The position numbers were made by a program, and so were the translations under genes. A stretch of 64,000 bases of DNA from Triplophysa rosa (lineage: Eukaryota > Chordata > Actinopteri > Cypriniformes > Nemacheilidae), in the NCBI RefSeq assembly GCF_024868665.1, contig NC_079896.1, forward strand, positions 2,706,559 through 2,770,558. Reading direction: 5' to 3'. This document shows positions 38,666 through 50,666 of this stretch, one piece after another. The notes beneath the pieces are model-generated. The model did no database searches, had not been told where the DNA came from, and saw only the letters and a list, made by a program, of their open reading frames with translations. Every line of letters starts with the position of its first letter. Position 1 is the stretch's first letter.

Positions 38666-39112
38666 ACACACGTTTGTTTGTGGGGACTTAATTTGTATAT
38701 TTTATCCCATAATAACCCTACCTTATAACCTAACCGTCACAGAAAACATTCTGTATTTTTACATTTTCAAATAGACATCAACTAACACCTTTAATAATCA
38801 CTTTGAATTGTGTGTCCTCACAATGAATAGAAACCTGTACACACTTACACTTATGTTGGGTTTCCATGTTTTTCCATATTTTTGCATGGACTTTCCATAG
38901 ACATTTTTTTGTTTATGTGTACAGTATTTATAACTAAATATGTGTATCCCATAACCCTAATCCTAACTATCATAGAAAACTTTCTGCATTTTTACATTTT
39001 TAAATAAACATTAATTTGTTTGATTGACCAAAAATGTCCCCACATGGTCAAACATCACTGGCATGACTATCTTTGTGGTCCCCACGCTGTAGGGTTTACA
39101 AGGCCTCACACA
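38666..39112. mobile_element. TG-bounded repeat, family G, copy 2 (inverted, longer)
   Basis: It ends CACGCTGTAGGGTTTACAAGG CC then a CA run, the inverse of the start of the copy at 30243. TTTGTGGGGACTTAATTTG, CCATAACCCTAATCCTAAC and CTTTCCATAGACATTTTTTTG are internal landmarks. It has about 180 extra bases compared with copy 1. Confidence 0.62.
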
Positions 39113-39282
39113 CACACAAGTTCATTAAATACATAATAATTAATTAAAATATAAGTTAAATACATATCAAATTGATCAAATAAGGATAAATATCATGTAT
39201 GTATTTGTAGCTTCACAGCCATTTTTTGACTTCCCCTGTCCTCGTTGAAATTCATTATATGAAACAAAGCGGTCTGAATATT

Positions 39283-39392
39283 CATCAAAGTTCACCTTTT
39301 GTGTTTCACAGAAGATTGAAAGTCACACCGGTTCAAAACGACGTTCGGGTGGGCAAATGACAGAATTTTCATTTCTGGGTAAACTAAGCCTT
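39283..39392. mobile_element. Family A MITE, right half, copy 7
   Basis: TTTTGTGTTTCACAGAAGA, GTTCGGGTGGGCAAATGACA and GAATTTTCATTTCTGGGTAAAC follow in family A order, ending CCTTTGAA. The left half is missing. Confidence 0.6.
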
Positions 39393-39399
39393 TGAAATG

Positions 39400-40800
39400 T
39401 GTTGCATTGTTATATGAGTGGATGTAGATATCTGCGAGATGAAGGCAGTGATTTCATATCTGGTGTAGATAGAGGCGTGAGCTCCCACTCTTTGTGATGC
39501 TGTTGTTGGAGCCGCCGCACCTTTCAAAAGAAAGAGAAAGGATAAAGTAATAGGATGATGGGGGTGGGGGCTGTTTGCTTTGAGGGAATTGACCACCTTG
39601 ACAAGTGAGGTGGAATGGAAGTCGAAGTCAATCTGCGAGCAGCTTCAGCGCCGTGACAAGTATACTAGAGAAATCCCTGGCGGGAAGGGCACTCCAAAGA
39701 GTTTTCCCAAGTTTAGCGGCGGCCACAAGCAAATGGGAGGAGTCCAACCTGCCACCAACCCACACATTCAGACTCCTTTTCAATTTGATGTTCTTTTCCA
39801 AAGTTACTCCCAAATAAAAAGTTATTCATTTTTTCATCTGTTCATTCACTTGTACGTTTTTTCTTTTATTCATTTATACAGTATGTGCATTTATTTATTC
39901 CTTTATTATTTAATTTCTTTATTCATTCATTCATGCATTTGTTCATTGAGTGGTGCATTCATTCTTTAGTCTCTTTTACAAAAGCACGAGACCATTCCAT
40001 CTGTCTATATTGCATTTTTCTACTTCAATACAAAATTGTCCCTTACAGATATATGACCAGCACAACAGTTTGAATGAAAGAACATACATTTCCTAGAATT
40101 TGTTGCGTCCTCCTTTTGCTTTAATGACAGCATACGCTTGAGCTGACATGAACTCTGCACGTTTGTGCAAAACCCGTTGATCCATGTCATTTCAGCATGA
40201 ACTGAGAATGTTCTAAAGAGCATCTCACGTGTGCCTTGATAAAAAAACCACGAAATTCTGACCTTTTGTTATTTTGAGTTAACACGGTCAGTGTCACAGA
40301 TCTGCAACCTAAAAACGAGCGCAGAAGATTTCATTTTATGTGAGAAGCATTTCCCGAAATCCTTTCACTTTGCTTATTTCTAGGACCTGATTTTCTGAAT
40401 GTGATTCCAGACTCCCGAACCCTGCCGTATACAAGCAAACAAACACAAATTACATGTGCATTATGCAGCAGGTAAACAAATCATGCAAGAAAAAAGCCGA
40501 CGGAAAAATGTAAAGCACACAAGCATTGGAGAAAATGCTGCGATTATATGTAATCTGGCTCTCAGATGTGCTCCCTACCAAACAAAATGAGCCTTTCCTG
40601 CGTTCATTCAACATGACAGTGACTACAGGCGTATCAGTCTGGTTTGTTTTAAGAGGACATGATTCAGTCCTTGAATTAGCTATATCACCCCAGGCAGATT
40701 TACACTAATTCACTTTTACAGGGCTGCACTGAAGACATGGAAGAAGATTGGACCGCGTGTATATCTGTCAGGCGATGCAACCGGCTACAGTATCACGCTG
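39400..40800. other. Intron sequence, mostly featureless
   Basis: The 129-codon plus-strand frame at 39580-39969 ends in a low-complexity TTCATTCATT stretch and has no domain. 40080-40260 (CCTCCTTTTGCTTTAATGAC and following) resembles a decayed fish DNA transposon. Confidence 0.4.
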
Positions 40801-40810
40801 AATTTAAAAA

Positions 40811-41020
40811 GTACACTCTTAAAAATAAAGGTGCTTCACGATGCCACAGAAGAACCGTTTTTGTCAAAATGGTTACATAAAGGAGCTTTGACATTCGAAG
40901 AAGCTTTCTATTTCACAAAAGGCTCTTTGTGGCGAAAAAAAAGTTTCTTCATATTTTAAAAAGGTAAGAAAGAGATGGTTCTTTGTGGAGAATGGTTCTT
41001 TGACACAGAACATCCAAAAA
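40811..41020 (+). mobile_element. Fish repeat with ACACTCTTAAAAATAAAGG terminus, truncated
   Basis: The left end TACACTCTTAAAAATAAAGG is intact. Repeated GGTTCTTTGTGG and GAAGAACCG words follow, as in an abundant fish foldback repeat. The right terminus, which should be the inverse of the left, is absent. Confidence 0.65.
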
Positions 41021-41313
41021 ATGTAAAAGATTGATTCAGGGGACCGGTTTGTTCCCCACCGAAATGTTCCTTCTGAAATTCTTTGAACATGAAATTGATG
41101 AAATGAATTAAGGAATGGAAATAAATGTTGATAAGACGGATTGTATTGTTTTGGAAAAGTTAGACTTGGAAGACTCTTCAACGCGGTTTGTGACACCGAG
41201 TGCGTTCACATGCACAGTCTTATAACAAGTAAGGTCATGTAAACGCGTGAAACGGGTTTCTTTTATCGGGGAAAGCTCATTAATGGCATAAGCACACCCC
41301 GCTCGGCAGAGGT

Positions 41314-41670
41314 CCCTGATAGCACACATACATCTGGTTTACGTCTATTTGACGTCTGCAAGACATCTACAATACATAGTTTGCTCATCTGCAATACGTC
41401 TCGGAGATGTCTGCTGTCAGACGTCATATAGACATCTAGAAGATGTCTGTAAGATGTTTATGATTTAGAATGGATGTACAACAGCTCTTTCTAAGATGTT
41501 TAGCAGATGTTTTTAAGCAGCAGATCTCCAGATCTTTAGCAGACGTATTACAGACGTTCAGACGTCTCCGAGACGTATTGCAGATGAGCAAACTATGTAT
41601 TGCAGATGTCTTACAGATGTAAATGCAGACATCAAATAGACGTAAACCAGATGGATTGTGCTATCTGGGG
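41314..41670. mobile_element. Long-armed foldback element rich in ACGTCT/AGATGT words
   Basis: Ends CCCTGATAGCACA and TGTGCTATCTGGGG are inverted, and the arms run about 100 bases each (TTTGCTCATCTGCAATACGT on the left, ACGTATTGCAGATGAGCAAA on the right, exactly complementary). The whole is built from GACGTCT and AGATGTCT words every 10-20 bases. Total 357 bp, non-coding. Target duplication not resolved. Confidence 0.78.
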
Positions 41671-41674
41671 TAGT

Positions 41675-42135
41675 TTTTTGCCCATTACTCCGATGTAAAC
41701 GCCTTGACCAGTTTTCTCTCAGTTTTCTTTATGTGCACATGTCTGACGGCGCAATAGTTAAAGTCCCAAATAGAAGTAACAGTAAAATAACGCTTAAAAG
41801 TCCGCTCTCGAATCATGCAGTTGATGTGGAAACGGCAAAATTAAAAACTATTGTTGCATTTGCAGGTACTGCGGACGTGAGAAGAGATATAAAAATACAG
41901 CTTCTCACCGATTTCCCACAGCATTTTTAATTACTAGTTTAACCTGGCAAGTCTCAAATTTCCATGTAAACTCGGTTTTCTGCGTAGCTGGTTAAATGGT
42001 ATGCATGTAAACACGTGAAAACAGGTTTCTTTTATAAGCTGATTTTTGATAGATATCCGTTTATTTTGCGCATGTAAACGCACTCATTGCCGTCTTAATA
42101 AAAAATCTTCATCTGATCTCTGTTTAATGTAATGA
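41675..42135. other. Intron sequence without recognised feature
   Basis: A 90-codon plus frame crosses the edge of the foldback element and is not supported. GTAAACGC and GTAAACACGTG words recur (41695, 42010, 42075) but form no clear repeat. Confidence 0.35.
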
Positions 42136-42137
42136 CT

Positions 42138-42400
42138 GAAACAAAAAATTCTGTCATTTATTCACCCTCACCTGTATGTGAGTCTTTCATCTGTGGAACA
42201 CAAAAGAAGATATTTTGAGAAATATCTAAGTTTTGTGTTCATACAATGTTGTTTGGCTATCGACATTCTTCAAAATATCTTCTTTTGTGTTCAGCAAAAA
42301 GTCATAGAGGTTTGGAATGACATGAGGGTGAGTAAATAAAAAATAAATGATAATATAAACGTAAAATAAATATTTGTTTATTTTTGGGTGAACTATCCTT
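42138..42400. mobile_element. Family A MITE, copy 8
   Basis: TTCTGTCATTTATTCACCCTC, AAAAGAAGATATTTTGAG and CAAAATATCTTCTTTTGTG are in order, ending GGGTGAACTATCCTTTGAA. It carries a small AT-rich expansion near 42340-42375. Confidence 0.78.
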
Positions 42401-42404
42401 TGAA

Positions 42405-42880
42405 AGACATCTAAGCATAAATCTTCCCAAAGCGAGAACCAACTACGGTATTTAACATTGCATTTGAATAAATGCTACAAACAGTCTGGGAGAATTCAAC
42501 TAATAGCTCTGTTGTATCGCATATGGTATCTGGTTAGTGTTTATGCCGAGTGTTTTGTAACTGAAGCAATTATCTACCGGGATCTGGCATCCCCCATCAC
42601 TCCAGATACCTGAATCGCCTCTTTAAAATGTACAAACTGTGCTCGTCTCCATTGTGTTTGGACACACGCCCGGATATAACACGGTTCTCTATTATTTGAT
42701 CCGCTGTTGACACTAACTGCTGCTACAATCGATGGGAAATGTACACAAACGGTATGTTAATTTCACCAGCAAAGCCTGAGTATTGTGAATAAGACAGAGA
42801 TATTGTGGCTGCTTAATATGAATCTTGAAGTTTTGGTGCAAACATTCAAATTCACTCTTAATATGGCACCAGTGACTAGT
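42405..42880. other. Intron sequence without recognised feature
   Basis: No repeat or exon recognised. Confidence 0.4.
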
Positions 42881-42885
42881 GTTAA

Positions 42886-43272
42886 AGGTGCTGCATGTAA
42901 TTTTTTGAAGGATCTATTGACAGAAATGCAATATAATATACATAACTATGTGTTCAGAGGTGTATAAAGACCTTACATAATGAAGCGTTATGTTTTTATT
43001 ACCTTAGAATGAGCTCTTTCTATCTATATACACCACGGGGTCCCTTACATAGAATTCATCATGTTGTTTCTACAGGAGCCCTAAACAGACAAACTGCTCT
43101 ACAGAGCGCATTTCGTAAATACGTTATCTCCTTTGGCAAAGAAGCAAAACGTGACGACATCTTAGTCAGCCACCGTAGTGCTTCGAAAGGGAGGGGGGAG
43201 GGGTGGAGTGAGCCATTGGCTGCAATTCGAAACCTCACCGCTAGATGCCGCTAAATTTCACACACTGGACCT
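42886..43272. mobile_element. TTAA-flanked MITE, family F, copy 2
   Basis: TTAA at 42882-42885 and 43273-43276 flank it. It begins AGGTGCTGCATG and ends CACTGGACCT. CTAGATGCCGCTAAATTTCA lies near the right end. At 387 bp it is the fullest copy and holds about 90 bases around 43030-43120 absent from the copy at 60550. Confidence 0.82.
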
Positions 43273-43276
43273 TTAA

Positions 43277-43732
43277 AGCAAACATCTCTAATACCTTATA
43301 CATTAATACAAGAAAACCCTCTGACAAGCGGCCAGTAGGACACTGTGAATGGGAAATTATGTTTAATTTGTCACTTCAATCCCTTGCAGTAGAGAATCAG
43401 TTTGTAAAATGCTGGAAACATGATCACATGCTGGGTCGGTGTAATTGAAAAATGGAGGATCTCTCAGGTGGAAGGCTATTACAATGCAACCTTCTTTAAG
43501 ACAGAAAGGAAATGTCAAATTGAACCTCTAAGCAAGCTACTCAAATGAAGGCAAGTTTGCTTCAGAAATCAAAGAGACCGAGCGTGGTGTTTTTCTGCTG
43601 ATGGCTAAAAGCCCTCTTTCTCACACAGGAGAAGAGACTATTTATTTGACATAACTTCAGCTGAAAACACAGCAAATTAAAGTTAAAAGAGGGCTGTCAA
43701 AAGCATAAGAACACCAAAGTTCATATGACGCG
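43277..43732. other. Intron sequence without recognised feature
   Basis: No repeat or exon recognised. Confidence 0.4.
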
Positions 43733-43735
43733 TAA

Positions 43736-44599
43736 GGCCGTGTTCACACTTAACTTCTTTTTTGACAAGAAAAAGTTGACAAAAGCGCCTTTTTAGTAAA
43801 ACAAAACGCTGGCAGCCGAACGCCATGACTTCGGAAGCAGCGTCTGTGCACGAAGGCAGCCCAGAGAAACAGATATGCAGCGTAACAGAAGTCTATTTGA
43901 ATTATAAACGGAGCGTCTTTGCAATAACTAATCACATATTTAAAAACTGCAATACTAATTTCTCGCTAGAAATGCAATCAGAAGTTGTTGAAAGTGAAAA
44001 TTTAACTTACATTTATACAAAACTATGCTCCAACGGGCGTTTCAGCCGCCATTTTATTTTTTCGAGATTGAGCATTCTCGACCAATCACGTTCCTCGCAT
44101 GTTGTTATTGAAACGACAGGTCTCTGTCATTGGTTAGCTGTGAAAAAGGAGCTTTACGTAGGGCGTTTTTTTTTCAGAAAAGTTGAACTTTTTTCAACCT
44201 CAAAAGACTCTCTGAGCTGCAGAAAAAGGTCCGATTCACATTTCGTGTCTAAAACCGCGCAGAAAACGCGAGCTGCGCCTCTTTCTCTCTTCGAATACCC
44301 GCGGTGCGCGCGCGGCACTCTGAAAAGTTGAACTACTGTATTTCCATTTCGATGCGATGCCGACGTGCCTAGAAAAAAGTGCGTAAATGCGTAAAAGTGC
44401 GTAAAAAGTGCGTAAATGCGTCTACATTTAAAATAACGAATATGCATGCGGAAAATACGCGAATTGTGAATCGGGCCAAAGACGCTGGCATTTAAAAAAG
44501 CACTCAGGACGTTTTTTGAAAACACGGTTTACTCCATAGGATTATAATGTAAAACAGATGCTAGCAGCTTCAAAAAAGAAGTCAAGTCTGAACACGGCC
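43736..44599. mobile_element. PIF/Harbinger-like element with TAA target duplication
   Basis: Ends GGCCGTGTTCACACTTAAC and GTCTGAACACGGCC are inverted, extended by ACTTCTTTTTTGA against TCAAAAAAGAAGT. TAA flanks both sides (43733-43735 and 44600-44602), the 3-bp TWA duplication typical of PIF/Harbinger. The 864-bp interior has a 168-codon frame but no recognisable transposase or Myb-like domain, so it is taken as non-autonomous. Confidence 0.8.
43825..44331 (+). other. 168-codon open frame inside the Harbinger-like element, unrecognised
   Basis: This is the longest frame in the window apart from grm4 (begins MTSEAASVHEGSPEKQICSV). It lies wholly within the transposon. No domain, signal peptide or membrane segment is evident, and the minus strand is also open for 123 codons (44525-44154), which argues for composition rather than selection. 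It could be a remnant of the element's accessory gene. I do not assign a function. Confidence 0.2.
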
Positions 44600-44687
44600 T
44601 AAGAAAGAAAAATCACAGATAATATATCTGTAATTACTTCTCTTAGAGATCAATGAATTGAGAGCAAATTGAAACGTATGAACTTAA

Positions 44688-44993
44688 AGGGAAAGTTCAT
44701 CCAAAAATGTAAACTCTGTCATAATTTACTCACCCTCTTGTCATTGCAAACCTGTATGACTTTTTTTCTTTTGTGGAACACAAAAGAAGATATTTTGAAG
44801 AAAGATGGTAACCGAACAGCGTTGGCACCCATTCAATTTTATTGTATGGACACAAAACCAATGCACGTGAATGGGTGCCAGTTAACAACATTATTCAAAC
44901 TATCTTCCTTGGTGATCTGCGGAACAAAGAAAGTCACACAGGTTTGAAATGAGAAGATGGTGAGTAAATGATGACAGAATTTTCATTTGTGCG
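44688..44993. mobile_element. Family A MITE, copy 9
   Basis: TTAA at 44684-44687 and 44994-44997 flank it. It begins AGGGAAAGTTCATCCAAAAA, with AAAAGAAGATATTTTGAAG and a central palindrome GGCACCCATTCA/TGAATGGGTGCC. The right arm carries GATGGTGAGTAAATGATGAC. Confidence 0.82.
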
Positions 44994-45023
44994 TTAAGTC
45001 TCTTCTGCGTCTCAGATATTTCT

Positions 45024-45280
45024 CTTGAGAAAATGAGTCAGAAATCTCACAAATGTCTCCATTCAGAAGAGATTTCAACAATGTCACAACCTGAGCTCAG
45101 ATTTGTCAAGTATGCAATCAAAAGTCAATATTATTATAGATCTCAGTATGAACTCAAACATTTCTCATCAAATTCAAATCCAGATTATGTTGATCTGAGA
45201 CTGATGATACTTAAATGAAACACAACGGAGAACTCCATCAAATCTCCTGAGCTATGAAAGAGCAACATCTGAGCATTTAA
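45024..45280. repeat. Dispersed repeat, family L, copy 2
   Basis: Same words in the same order and orientation as 26455-26750. The intervening arrangement differs by small gaps. It starts just 30 bases right of a family A copy, while copy 1 ends beside a family A-like hairpin, an association seen twice. Confidence 0.65.
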
Positions 45281-45284
45281 ATAG

Positions 45285-47535
45285 GTGTTATTTTGGGTTA
45301 TACTTGGCTTAAATTTACAGCACTCCAACAAATAATTAAAAAGATGCAAGCAACAATGAGAGCGTTTGTTAATTTCAGTCTTTGGGATTCACCGTGTCAA
45401 AAGCTCTCACTATAAACCACAAATCATATGTAAAGGTCCAATGCCTCAGATAATAGTGTGGATCAATTGCAATTTTCCTGCTGTATGGGTCTAAACAATT
45501 GCCATTGTCTGAGATAAATTTAGCGATTCGTTCTAAATGTCAACAACGAGTGTGCTTGCAACCGCTCTCATGAAACATACCAGAACTTCGCAACACCGCC
45601 ATGAGATTGATCCAAGAGATTGTACCGTACGTAAGAGAATGAACACACTGGTGAAATATGTTCTCCTAACCCGACTTGATATGCCTGTTCACTAAAACTG
45701 CTTTCAGTTTGGTGCATCTTCTTCTTTCAGGTGTGAACATTGACAGATTCCTTCACTGACATACTGGTGAACCACATTTCCTAATTGCCTATCTCAAAAT
45801 CTCCCAGCTCTCTCTTCCAACATCACGTCAAATAAAGCCATCAGCTGTGGCTTTTCACAAGTTACCGAGTGTGAGAGTTTGAGTCTGAACTCTCCGAAGA
45901 CGTGCGAAAGAAACAGCAAGGCAGACGAAAAGAAAGTTGTTTTTGTCAGGCGTTCGAGAGGAAACAAAAACCGTGAAACAGGTCAATTTAAGACAGAGTG
46001 TTAACAACTGCTATTGTGACCCTTCAGATGGCATTGTGGCTCCCCGCGACTCTTTATTACTCACTACGACTAAAACAATCAAACATCCAGACACGCACAA
46101 ACAACCATTTAGTGTTTCTGTCATGAAGAGACTTTCCTCCTCAAAGCGTCTGGGCGGGAAAGAGAAATGAGCGGACAATAACATCGGCCTACAATTTAGT
46201 AGCTTACGGACACGGCACAGAAAGGTTGAGTTAATGAAGTAAGCAAATATAAAACTCAATGCAAAGCCTCAGTATTGGCAGGCGATTGCAATAGGAATAA
46301 GTTGATTGGAATCCTTGACTTGTTTTTAATAACAAACAGTTCAAACACAGTGCGCAATCCTTTTGTTGACATGACACATTTTCATGTGGCGCCGGATATT
46401 GAGCGAATGAAAATCAAGGTATTTGATTATTTTTCACTGAGCAATGTTTTACACAGGAAGATGAAAAGTTGTTTAATTACATTTTTAAAAGATATACAGA
46501 CAAACGTTTTTCGTTATGAAAGCAAACTCGTTTGACAAATACGACCAGAATGTGCATTAAGAAAATGAACAGGTTTAATTTTGGTTTTTATGTTTCTATT
46601 ATGGATTTCATTATTTCAAAACCTGTAGCTAACAAAACATACAATCTTTCTAGTCAATATTCACACTAAAATAAAAGTATACACGTCTAAGAGTAACTCT
46701 TATGATCCGTAATAGCAATTCAGATGTCCTGCCACATGATAAAATTTTAACACACTGTTTGTATTACTTCCAAGTTAGAGAGTTTGCTTTATAGCCATAA
46801 AACCGAGAGATTGTAACCGACCATTGTTCATTTCACAGATCCAAAATGCTTTGGACGGTTTAATCTCGAGTCGTTTTGGCCCTGAAAATTCAGCGATTAA
46901 TCCCAAACAAGCTTCCATTTGATTTAAACAATAAGAGATGGTGAGAGGACACGGCTGTAAAGTTTATCACTGCTGTGAATTTGACTGAGCAGCTCCCTTG
47001 TTAAATAAATAATGCCGCCAAATGTCTGAAAACTCGAGTCGGCCCGCCTGTTACTCTCAATGCGCTGTCGAAATATTTTAATGCATAGATGTTTGAGGGA
47101 GGCTCATTTGCAGCTCCAAGCTGCTGTTATGTAACGCTGATGTGAAATATTAATCATGAAAAGGCCGGGACCGCCAAATCTATGCTGGGGAAAGTGCTTT
47201 TTGTTAACCCCCTAAACTGCACGTAGGTGGCAAAACTTCCAGCTTGAGATGTGTGTTCTTGCTGGAGTATGCAGTTTTCTTTCTGTCTGGTGTGTGTGAA
47301 TATGTGCTGTAAGCAAGTGTGCATTTTTCCTACTCCTCACTGCTTTAAATTCAATAACTGAAAACTAGTGAAACACGCTAGCGGAGGCCGAAAGCTGCAA
47401 CTGGTCAGAGAGCATGTTAAATTCAGTGCGACTGACTGTCTGCTGCGAAAAATCTTTCTGATGATCCACAAAATCTGTGCCTGTCTCCAGTAAGCACACA
47501 TCGCTTCTTTAAGCAAATGTGAATCTTTTTTTTTA
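45285..47535. other. Intron sequence, repeat-poor
   Basis: Over 2.2 kb no member of the local repeat families was seen. 46800-47210 is balanced in composition and looks single-copy (for example AATATTAATCATGAAAAGGC at about 47146). No exon recognised. Confidence 0.4.
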
Positions 47536-47539
47536 CTCT

Positions 47540-48580
47540 GTGATGCATCTATACTGTAGACCCCCTCATGCTTACAAATGTGGCGTATATTTACAGTTTT
47601 TATCTCGTAATGCATCTATAGACCTCCACGTACGTACAAATGTGACAGATATTTACAGTTTTTACCCGGTAATGCATCTATAGACCTCCACGTACGTACA
47701 AATGTGAAGGATATTTACAGTTTTTATCTCGTAATGCATCTATAGACCTCCACACACGTACAAATATGAAGGATATTTAAAGTGTTTACCCCATAATGCA
47801 TCTATAGACCTCCACACACGTACAAATGTGAAGGATATTTACAGTTTTTATCTCGTAATGCATCTATAGACCTCCACACACGTACAAATATGAAGGATAT
47901 TTACAGTTTTTACCCCATAATGCATCTATAGACCTCCACACACGTACAAATGTGAAGGATATTTACAGTTTTTACCCGGTAATGCATCTATAGACCTCCA
48001 CACACGTACAAATGTGAAGGATATTTACAGTTTTTACCCCGTAATGCATCTATAGACCTCCACACACGTACAAATGTGAAGGATATTTACAGTTTTTACC
48101 CCGTAATGCATCTATAGACCTCCACACACGTACAAATGTGAAGGATATTTACAGTTTTTACCCCGTAATGCATCTATAGACCTCCACACACGTACAAATG
48201 TGAAGGATATTTACAGTTTTTACCCCGTAATGCATCTATAGACCTCCACACACGTACAAATGTGAAGGATATTTACAGTTTTTACCCCGTAATGCATCTA
48301 TAGACCTCCACACACGTACAAATGTGAAGGATATTTACAGTTTTTACCCCGTAATGCATCTATAGACCTCCACACACGTACAAATGTGAAGGATATTTAC
48401 AGTTTTTACCCCATAATGCATCTATAGACCTCCACACACGTACAAATGTGAAGGATATTTACAGTTTTTACCCCATAATGCATCTATAGACCTCCACACA
48501 CGTACAAATGTGAAGGATATTTACAGTTTTTACCTCGTAATGCTTCAAATGTGACCGATATTTACAGTTTATAACCCTGT
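47540..48580. repeat. 62-bp minisatellite, 16 full units plus a truncated one
   Basis: The unit begins GTAATGCATCTATAGACCTC, continues CACACACGTACAAATGTGAA and ends GGATATTTACAGTTTTTACC CC. Unit starts at 48041, 48103 and 48165 show an exact 62-bp period. Outer units are diverged (first unit near 47541, last truncated at 48541) and six or so central units are almost identical, the usual pattern of unequal exchange. The junction word alternates CCCCGTAA, CCCCATAA, CCCGGTAA and TCTCGTAA. The period is not a multiple of 3 and no frame is open through it. Confidence 0.95.
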
Positions 48581-48599
48581 ATTTTACCTTGTAATGCAT

Positions 48600-50660
48600 A
48601 AAGATGGCCTCAGACAATTACAAACAAGTAAGAGTGGTAGTACCATGATACAATGATGGTAACAAAATTTCTCAGTATAAACAGTATGGGTGAGTTGAAC
48701 CAATCTGAAAGACACAGTTTTGACCTAATTCGAGCTTAAGAAACTAAATTATAAGAAAACCTTTACAAGATTCTATTACTATTTTTTCAACACGGTCAGT
48801 TTCTGAGATTTTGGTCTTTTTGGATAGTACAGTAACCGTAGATATATAGAAGCTATTCCAAAATATGGCCACCCAATGGACACACATATTTTTTATATTA
48901 CAGGGTTTACATGTAATTCTTTAAATGACCTTGAAGTACCATGATACATGCACCCAAAATACCGCGGTATTTACATTTTTTTTGTGAGTGTGGTGCGATA
49001 AGACCACTTTCTCTTCCATCTTTCCAGCCCTGTTTTATACATTGTACTGTGATGGTCAGAGCTGAAGCCATTATCTAAGTAGATTATAAAAAGATTACAT
49101 CAGCGCCGACTAAAATCTTTCCAGGCTTCTGGTAAAATGGCCTTGAACATTCTGGAAGAAAAGATTCGATGTTGAGGATGAGCAGAGGAAATTGCAAATG
49201 ACTGGGAGGCAGTTATGTCTAGAGTGCCTGCACAGAGAGGTTTACGGTCGAGGTGCATTTTCATTAACCGCAGCCGAGGCGGCTCAGGCTGCGGCGTGGA
49301 CGTCTGAAAGAGAAAGTGTTGTAAAACCGGTGATCTGAAGATTCTAATAAGAGGGTTTACACAAAACTGCTAAGCAAATTTACGAGCGAGAACTCCCTGG
49401 CTGCTGCACCTGCTGCCTCTTTTTCTCAATAACTCCAGTGTTTATCTGCGAACTTTAAACGCGCTTATATCAGCAAACGTGCCGGAGTCTTGTCATCTGC
49501 GGTGATGCTCTGCCTGCGATCTGTCTTTGATCACAAGTCTCTGGCTGATGAATGACACAGTGTAGACGGCATTTCAGAGGGTAAATATCCATTAAACGCC
49601 GGGCATCTGTCTGTGGGCAGCATGGTCGAGGGATGAATGAGAATAGGCCTCGCTGACGCTAGGTCAGTGCTATTCTGAGCTAAACATGTAGTCCTGCATT
49701 ATTCATACACCTGTGCTGTGAACAGATGCAAATCTGATCTTCAAAATCACATTTCGCATCTTTAGCATGCGCAAGTTCGTTATTTTAAATGTAGACACGA
49801 GGCAGGCGCGCGCAAATAGGGAGTGATGCGGTTGCGACGCGCATAGGCTACAGTATGGCGCGCACATTTTTTCTAGGTTCGTCGACGACGCATGGAGATG
49901 GAAATATTTCAACTTTTCAGAGGCGGGCACAGTGGGTCATTTGACAAGAGAAAGCGCCGCGGCTCGCATTTTCCATGCGGTTTTAGACTCGAAATGTGAA
50001 TCTCTTTAGTGGTTACGCCTTAAGCTCCATTAGCCTCTTATTGTCGGATTGATTTTTATAATTCACAGATTCAATTAACAATTCACACATTATGTACGTA
50101 AGGCACGCTACTGTAGATCACGTTCAACCCGCGATATGCATTTATCCTGCGTCTCCATTATTGCACGGAAACTGGATTTGCTCTCGGATGCAAGACTGTT
50201 TTATTTGCATATTCAGATTCCTCCCCCGAGGTGATCGTCAAACTGCGCAGTTCAACATTCATCAAGATGAAACATTACCCTCCATAACTAAAAAACACAA
50301 GATGTGCCAGGCTAGAAGGGCCGTATCCTAATTCAAGAATCTCTTCATTCTTTTAACCCAAGTTCTATTCAGTTAACATTTGTTTTGTGTTTACAGATAG
50401 CAGCTTTGAATCTGCAGCACAGAGCTTCTCATGGAAATGTTACTGACCCTGATCACTGGTAAGTGAACGTAAGAAACCTCAGATTGCACTATTATCAATT
50501 ATACATTGACTGGGACATGGCTATCCACTCGGCAACCAACAGAGAATACCAATGAAAGATACAAACGCAGCAGCAGCAGAATCCAATCTCAGACATTTGT
50601 ATTGACTTCAAGCATGCTGAAAAGACCAACATATCTACTGGTGACCAGTCTATTTCGTGT
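48600..50660. other. Intron sequence, 49080-50350 looks single-copy
   Basis: 48950-48990 has a fragment (ACCGCGGTATTTAC) of a degraded repeat. From 49080 to 50350 no repeat was recognised and composition is mixed, with GC-rich CpG-bearing parts around 49790-49970. No exon recognised. Confidence 0.4.
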
Positions 50661-50666
50661 ACTTAA

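Noticed and set aside
39580..39969. 129-codon plus-strand frame as a gene
   Set aside because: Its C-terminal third is low-complexity Phe/Ile/His from a TTCATTCATT stretch; no family resemblance.
44154..44525. 123-codon minus-strand frame inside the Harbinger-like element
   Set aside because: It overlaps the 168-codon plus frame and has no domain; one or both are compositional.
47540..48580. CRISPR array
   Set aside because: The units are contiguous 62-bp tandem repeats without unique spacers, in vertebrate intron sequence.
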